Below, piece after piece: positions 57,922 to 64,000 of a stretch of DNA of 64,000 nt. The stretch's first letter is position 1, and the number at the start of each line of letters is the position of its first letter. Both the position numbers and the translations under genes were made by a program. The stretch covers positions 2,638,060 through 2,702,059 of the forward strand of contig CACVBU010000050.1 of the NCBI GenBank assembly GCA_902728285.1, read 5' to 3'. Source of the DNA: Clytia hemisphaerica. Its lineage: Eukaryota; Cnidaria; Hydrozoa; Leptothecata; Clytiidae. The notes under the pieces are model-generated. The model was not told the origin of the DNA and ran no database searches. It worked only from the letters and a program-made list of their open reading frames with translations.

Positions 57922-58599
57922 AATTCTGAATTCTAAAATAATAATTTTTCTACACAAATTATGATAACATGAGATACTAAATAGAACCGAAAACAAAATT
58001 CTTGAAAATTTTTCACTCTTTTCTTTGATCCACATAATTTTGAAAGTTTGTAAGCATTTTTTACGCAAAAAGACCTAGGCCGAGTATAGTAGATAGCGTG
58101 TACTTTTAGTGTTAAAGTCCAAAGTGTTTTTATAATACTCTGATATGAATATAATCTACACATGGAGTAAAAGCTTTCATATAATAACCCAGACGGAATT
58201 AATCTTGTTTTCGAAATATAAGACCATGTGTGTTAAAATCAAAATCCCTTAAGTCGGAAAAATTAAAAAGAGCAACGTTGAGAAACGATTTAATGCTCGA
58301 TATAAAAGGTAGAAGGGGGTGATAGAAATGAAGCAGATTTTTTAGACAAAAATAAATTACTATATTCCGACACAAAATTAATACCTCTTACAAAATACAA
58401 TCAAATTGGGATCAAAGCACTGATTTACTGGAGTCTCATTCACGTTGCTCGATAAACTCGTTCAATCTATAAAAAAAGTATAAAATGTTTTAAAAGGAAA
58501 GGATTTCGAGCAGTGTAAAAGGTTTTCAATCCTAGCACTATAAGGCTTGGGCGTTGACATTTACCTATCAATGCCAAAAGTCAGTCTTCTATAACATCA
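57922..58599. other. Intergenic, no gene
   Basis: AT-rich 3' flank of the GPCR gene. No recognised motif. Confidence 0.4.
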
Positions 58600-58622
58600 T
58601 GTGTGTGTGTGTGTGTGTGTGT
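58600..58622 (+). repeat. (TG)n microsatellite
   Basis: About eleven uninterrupted TG units, immediately left of the pogo-type element. Confidence 0.9.
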
Positions 58623-58625
58623 ATA

Positions 58626-59262
58626 CAGTAAAACCTCTAATTAACGGACACTCTAAAAGGCGGACACCTCTGATTAGCGGACAATTTCATTTTCCCCGGC
58701 CGTTTCCTAGTCAAAACCTCATAAAAAAGTTTCTAAAAGGCGGACACTGAATTAGCGGACCCTCTGATTAGCGGACAAATTTTTTCGCACGAAATGGCCA
58801 AAACCCCTATTTTAGCTCTCCAATTAGCGGACATTGAATATCAAACGGGGTACAGACGTCCAAAATCGAAAAAAAAAATTTTAGATATTTTTATTTCAAG
58901 CACTTATTAGTCTTATTATTCAAATTATTTCTACAAATTTCCAGTTCCCCTTACCCATTCAACAAATTTAGGTAGGCCAAAGGAATCATAAATCACTGGT
59001 ACTTCAAGTCCGTACCCACTACCTCGATTTAACCTCTTGCCAGTCACTCGAGCTCTGTTTTAATAACCTTTCTCTTGTTCTTCTTTGGCCTAGTGTCTGC
59101 AGATAAGTACTTTAGACCCCAATTTTGTATTTTTAACACCCTGGGATGGCCTAATTTCAAAATTGGAGCTCCGAGATCAAAAGTTTCTAAAAGGCGGACA
59201 CTTCTAATTAGCGGACACTAACCCCTTTCCCCGATGGTGTCCGCTAATTAGAGGTTCCACTG
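58626..59262. mobile_element. 637-bp pogo/Tigger-type MITE with GGCGGACAC array
   Basis: Ends CAGTAAAACCTCTAATTA and TAATTAGAGGTTCCACTG inside TA on both sides (58624-58625, 59263-59264), the signature of Tc1/mariner-pogo insertion. The interior repeats AAAGGCGGACAC and TTAGCGGACA about ten times. It landed close to the makorin terminal exon. Confidence 0.88.
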
Positions 59263-59310
59263 TAACATCATAAGGGTTGAAGCTGAAATCAGCGTTTGAG
59301 CTAGAGCTGC

Positions 59311-59598
59311 GGTTCGCAAAAGTTTTTTTGAATTGATCATAGGATTCAAGAGAAAGTTTACTGATGAAAAGTCGATAGAAATTTTTTAAGAACCTTCTAT
59401 TGAAATACTTCGGGAAATTTTGGAAGAAACATCTATAGAAATACCTCGGGCTCTTGTCGGTTCGCAAAAGTTTTTTTGAATTGATCATAGGATTCAAGAG
59501 AAAGTTTACTGATGAAAAGTCGATAGAAATTTTTTAAGAACCTTCTATTGAAATACTTCGGGAAATTTTGGAAGAAACATCTATAGAAATACCTCGGG
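59311..59598. repeat. 148-bp tandem duplication in the makorin last exon
   Basis: 59311-59450 and 59459-59598 are identical or nearly so, from GGTTCGCAAAAG to ATAGAAATACCTCGGG, with an 8-base spacer. 148 is not a multiple of three, so the second copy on the minus strand is out of frame with the first. Confidence 0.92.
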
Positions 59599-62500
59599 GT
59601 TTTATGAATTTTGATATTACCAACTCCATCTTCTAAATATCTCAAGTCAGGTTTTCTTTCCTCTTCGCGTCCATCAGGATATACTAAAGGAGAAAGGAAA
59701 TTGAAAATATTAAATTTATTTTAGAAGTAACAAAGTTAAACTAAGAAACAGTAAAGTCCGTTCAATTTTAACCGGAAGGACCGTGGAAAAATAAAACCCT
59801 TTTGATCGGTATTCAAGTGTCCTGTACAATTATCGATGTTCCCCTACATAGTTGACGCTCTCTAATTCGATTTTTAAGGGGAATCCATGATATGCACCAT
59901 TACAATGTCTTCCACGGACCCAACAGCTGATTGGTTGTAAGTGACGTAAAATCAGTCAATACGTCACGCTCCAATGAGAATTGGGTTTTCATCCAAGGGA
60001 GCGTATCGAATAGTAGAGCGTCGTCTATGAGAGTTTCTTGTCGACTGTGACTTTCAAATTATCGAATAATGGGACGTATCGAATAGAAGAAAGTCGAATT
60101 AGAGATCAACTGTATACCTAAACCTTATTCACTTCCAAGGTGAAACCACACGTAAACTATGATTGAATATTTTGATTAGAAAAGCACGTACTGTGTTTAT
60201 AGAAGCAACTTGTTCCAAACGGACACGTTCCATTTCCCTGGTCAAACAACCGACAATGTTTTGTACTGAAATGAAAATGGTGTAATCATTAGCTGACAAA
60301 AAACGGATATTTCTGGTTGAACGACGAGTTCTTATGTCAGCGAAAAATTTCTTTCGACCTATCTGTTTAATGAGAATCTGGCAAAACCTTACTTTAAATA
60401 ATTTTTATATCCTTCGATGGCTTCCTTCTTTTCAGTGACGTCATCTATCCAAAATTCACTCTGTAGAGAAAAATAAGGATGGTAAGCCTTGGGTCCTACT
60501 TCAAAAAGACTTTTTCTATAGGCACTTTCTTGACTGTGGTGAAAACATTCGTGATGTTTTTTTTCGGGAAAATCTGATAAAAATCTCGAATTCAAAAGAG
60601 ACCAAAATCTTTTGAGATGCAGAAGTATAAATAAATTTGTGTTTTTTATGATATTCAAGACGTAATTAGTGACAAAACCATTTTGGACGCTTCCGTGTAA
60701 AACATTACATCATGAATATCAAGAATGGTAATAACGTGAATCATTCCCGGGGGGGGCACTGGGTTTGCGGACTGACGGTATGTGCGGGCCAAAAATTGGC
60801 TTTTAAAATCGCACCCTTACAGTGCAGCAAAAATCAGTGAAAATCATACCTTTAGAGTGCATTTTCCCCCAAATTTTCGATCCCTTTCGTGCAAAAAATG
60901 GTCCAAATTCTAGCATTTTTGGTCAAAATATCTAGATTTTCAAGAATTTTCTGAATGGAAAAGGTACCCTTAGGACCCGCACATACCCGTCGGTCCTTTT
61001 GCCCAGCTGCCCCCCCCCCGGGGAATCATTACAACACAAGACAAGATTATACATACTGGAGTGACAAACCAGGATTGTTCCCGACATATTGGACACGTTC
61101 TAAAAGGTAAAAAGACCAGGAAAAGTATTTTAACCATCAAAAATAAGTGTCAAATTATGTAAAAATGCACATTTGTAATCAGCAAATTTCAAAGTATTAT
61201 CACATTCATACATTCATTTTCAGCTTAAGCTTTCAAATTAATACACTCAAGAAATCTTTCCAACTTATGAAAAGTTTTAAAATTTTATATGACAATAGTG
61301 TGCAAAATATCAGAGCTAAAGAAGAAGAAGAATTTGCAGTATTTGCATGTTTAATCGTAAATTTTTCCCATCAAGAGCAATGGTTAAAATCAATTATGTA
61401 AAGACTGCCAATTTTTGAACTGAAAAGCCACTTCACCTTACCTGTGGAGAGGGTAGAAGATTTTTTATATTTCGAGTCTTACTGCTCTCATGCATTCTAA
61501 GCCAACCTGTTTGCCAAAGAACCGGGACAACAATAACAGCAGTGTTATGGTACTTTGAATAATTTTATTAATGAATTTCAGGAAAACCGAAGAGCCAATA
61601 TAATTTTTCCCTCCCTACCTGACGACATTTTTATCCAATGATGACGATCTCCACTTACGTATACACGTCAAACAGAATGGATGTATGCAATTTTCTGGAA
61701 GGAAAAAGGGAGGATAGTATCGGTGTTAAGTTTTGTTACAAAAAGATCGAGTGCAAAAATCTGTCAAATAAAACAAGCCATCAGGCAATCCACCACATCA
61801 AGGAAAAAATAATAAAGCTCGACTTCACATATAAAGGGAATGTTTACAAAACAATTTGAAATTCCAATTGTCACACTTTAAATTTACACGAAAGAAACCA
61901 GCAAAATAACACCTGTCAAACTAAAGTTTAAAATTTCAGCCATCCGTAGCTCTGAGTAGCTATCGCTGAACGATTCGGGAGAAACCTCTTACCTAAGAGA
62001 CCAAAATATCGCTCTGAAGGATCACTTTTCCCTTTCACAGCATCCATACATATCGAGCATGTGACCCCGTCACTCCTGTACAGGAAAAAGGAAAAGGAAA
62101 TCGTCATTTTAATTAAATTCTTATAAGCAAGTGATACCTACCTGGTTATGCATTTAACACATATATAATTGATATCTACGTGAGCGTGACCATTAAACAA
62201 TCATTCAGAACACAAATAGTGACGATCTATTAAAATTAGTCGTTTGTTTCTTATAAAAAACCTTTTAGATACCAAAATTTCATGCTCTTTGAATATTCTT
62301 TCATATTAAGACTTTGTAAGCAAAATCTCATCAAAATATTGAGTAATTTGGCTAAGAACATTGATGTATGCTTATTAATAGTGATTCTTTTTTTTACCCT
62401 ACTTTCATACAAAAAATCAGAAAAAATTAATGATCCAATTAATCACCCGTTTTTAGCCGTTTTTTGGCCCAAATTTGCCCCCCAAATTTTTTTTCTCGAA

Positions 62501-64000
62501 AGTCGGGCTCCGTCACATTCTAGGGTTTATAGTTATGCATCTTTGTGCAAAAAATCAGAAAAAACTAATGAGCCAATCTCGAGAAAAGCTGGTAACTAAC
62601 GAACGGAAGAACGAACGAACATACAACGGTTAATTTATAGGACCTCCACCGGGGTAGGTCCCAAAAGGCCTAGGGCTATTTCAGGCTTTAAGTGAATGAT
62701 AACGAATCGAGACCGGTAATACTGACAACAATACAATATCCAGCAATATCAACAGTATATTTATTCAACAAAATTTTGCACTGGCAAATATCTATCTTGA
62801 TAACACACGACACATTGTTGGAACTGCGTAAAATGAACGGTCGGTTGCTTATCATGATTTTTACTTTCATTTTATGTGCGACGCAGGTCAAGTGAAAGGT
62901 GTAGCTTATAATTCGCACACTTAGCTTAATATGAACCTACCCCATTAAAGAATACCAGTCAAGAAAGAGGAAAAAACATCTCTATAGTCAGAGGTTATTT
63001 TGGGTGCTACAACCAGTGCAATAATATGTTGGCAGTTAGCCTTGAAAAAGATCAACTATTTAAGTTAAAGGTGCGGGGGTTTCATAAAAAGGCATGAAAA
63101 TCATTATTTACTGTCAAATATTTTGGAACGATTGTATTTGAAGTAAAAAAAATCCAATAATTCACCTTTGAGCAGCGAAGGCAATTTTCATATCCTGTTC
63201 CAGCCGACTTTCGCATTGTGCCTGGTGCTCTAAAGTTTGATTAACAAGGATGAATAAAATGCTTGTAAAACCAGATAGAACAAAAAATATAAAATGGTCA
63301 CACTAAGGATTTTCGTCTGAGATGAAAAATGGATTCTACACAGCTAATTGGAACATACCCTTCAAATTTAGGTGAATTATGCAGAATTTTTTTCACGTCA
63401 TTGAGACGTAAATCCGTGTGAGACAGAAGAAATTTTATCATTGTAAAATACAGCAAATCTTCGCAGTGACTTATTCCTATTTAAAAGTTCTAAAGATTTC
63501 ACAAACCTTTTCTTTGAATTTTGTTGGTTGGGTGGAGAGCTTGTAATCCACAGATATCGCATATCTCGCCGTGTATGTACTCACATCTTTAAATTAAAAG
63601 AAGGTATTTTAGTTAAGAGGAATAATTCACATAAGTTGAGTTATCGCCGATAGCGATCATCAAGATTTTAGTCCATTCACTGTCTTTTTCCAAAAGATTT
63701 TCGTCTACCCTTATGGACTTCCACTGCATTTCAAACCTTACCCCCTTGGAACGGAAATGGACCTCCTCAACAGGGGGTGCACGATTTTTTTCTGGAAAAG
63801 CCCATTTTAGTCCATTCACTGTCTTTTTCCAAAAGCAATAGAACCCTTCAAGAATATTTCCACAAATTTTGCCATTTTCAGGGAATTTCTGCACAATTTC
63901 GTTGTCTTAAAAGCCCACCCCCTGTATATATATTAAATGGAACATCCCATTGAGGCTGATCAGGACGAAAAAGTGAAAGGCTTACTCTTCTCCATAAGGG
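59433..64000 (-). CDS. Makorin RING/C3H E3 ubiquitin ligase (5' end beyond window)
   Basis: Ten exons on the minus strand: 64000-63986 (partial), 63586-63507, 63229-63166, 62075-61993, 61694-61659, 61506-61437, 61099-61057, 60460-60393, 60265-60192, 59683-59433. All phases agree; 260 residues are visible. In order: end of a C3H finger (CPYGEECEYIH), the makorin Cys-His box (GEICDICGLQALHP), a helix (CESRLEQDMKIAFAAQR), the RING (CSICMDAV, NCIHPFCLTCIRW, TCPICRE), WFVTPSEFWIDD, the last C3H finger (HCRLFDQGNGTCPFGTSCFYKH split over two exons) and YPDGREEERK. Exon 6 must use AAG|GTGAAG, since the nearby CAG|GTAAGG gives the wrong frame. The last exon carries a 148-base duplication that cuts the C-terminus to QEPEVFL. 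Makorins ubiquitinate nuclear and RNA-binding proteins. Confidence 0.93.
59884..59985. mobile_element. ATATGCACCA MITE, partial copy
   Basis: CATGATATGCACCA, CAATGTCTTC, CAACAGCTGATTGGTTGTAA and AAATCAGTCAATAC repeat, inverted, the right half of the element at 7875-8022. The other half is missing. It lies in the last makorin intron. Confidence 0.65.
60746..61023. mobile_element. 278-bp G-run/C-run element
   Basis: Ends CCCGGGGGGGGC and CCCCCCCCCGGGG are flanked by AATCATT on both sides (60739-60745 and 61024-61030). Subterminal CGGTATGTGCGGG and CCCGCACATACCCG pair. Same type as the G-run element nested at 21602-21945. It lies in a makorin intron, 30 bases from an exon. Confidence 0.88.

Overview
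The window looks like AT-rich nuclear DNA from an animal, most likely a cnidarian. Genes are split by GT-AG introns, families are metazoan (polycystin, class C and class A GPCRs, the ciliary protein B9D1, makorin), and inverted-repeat transposons fill the gaps. Three points favour Cnidaria: a PAN plus fibrinogen-like secreted protein, a MysC-like ATP-grasp enzyme (known in corals and anemones), and MULE and LINE fragments. The species cannot be named from sequence alone. All exon models below were built by eye from splice sites, codon phase and family motifs.

Layout. 1.2-3.0 kb (-): a three-exon secreted protein with a fibrinogen-like start. 5.9-10.3 kb (+): the 3' five exons of a polycystin-1-type channel protein. 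10.3-18.0 kb: no gene, but a run of transposons and short-motif arrays. 18.0-52.0 kb (+): one B9D1 gene of seven exons, 642 coding bases spread over 34 kb. Its fifth intron (about 27 kb) holds a class C GPCR (-, with a frameshift), a class A GPCR (-), a LINE fragment and a roughly 10-kb inverted-repeat complex. Its sixth intron holds an intronless MysC-like ATP-grasp gene (-). 52.4-52.7 kb (+): a possible two-exon 86-residue membrane protein. 57.0-57.9 kb (+): a second class A-type GPCR. 59.4-64.0 kb (-): ten exons of a makorin RING E3 ligase, continuing past the right edge.

The repeat landscape is the most unusual part. At least ten separate inverted-repeat elements carry an internal array of one degenerate 8-12-base word, different in each element (for example CAATCGAA, TCCTGGAA, ATTGACTGTCAA, TTAGGTGGGA, GACCCTTAGAGA). 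Several have clear target-site duplications of 6, 7 or 9 bases. Separate from these are long foldbacks, the largest being two nearly identical 3-kb arms at 31.8-34.9 and 38.6-41.8 kb. One arm was hit by a MULE, and the other arm preserves the empty site.

Functionally the genes are sensory or signalling (polycystin, three GPCRs), ciliary (B9D1), ubiquitin ligation (makorin), secreted or adhesive (fibrinogen-like), and possibly UV-screen biosynthesis (MysC-like). Nothing shows that they act together. The grouping is positional, with three intronless antisense genes lying inside B9D1.
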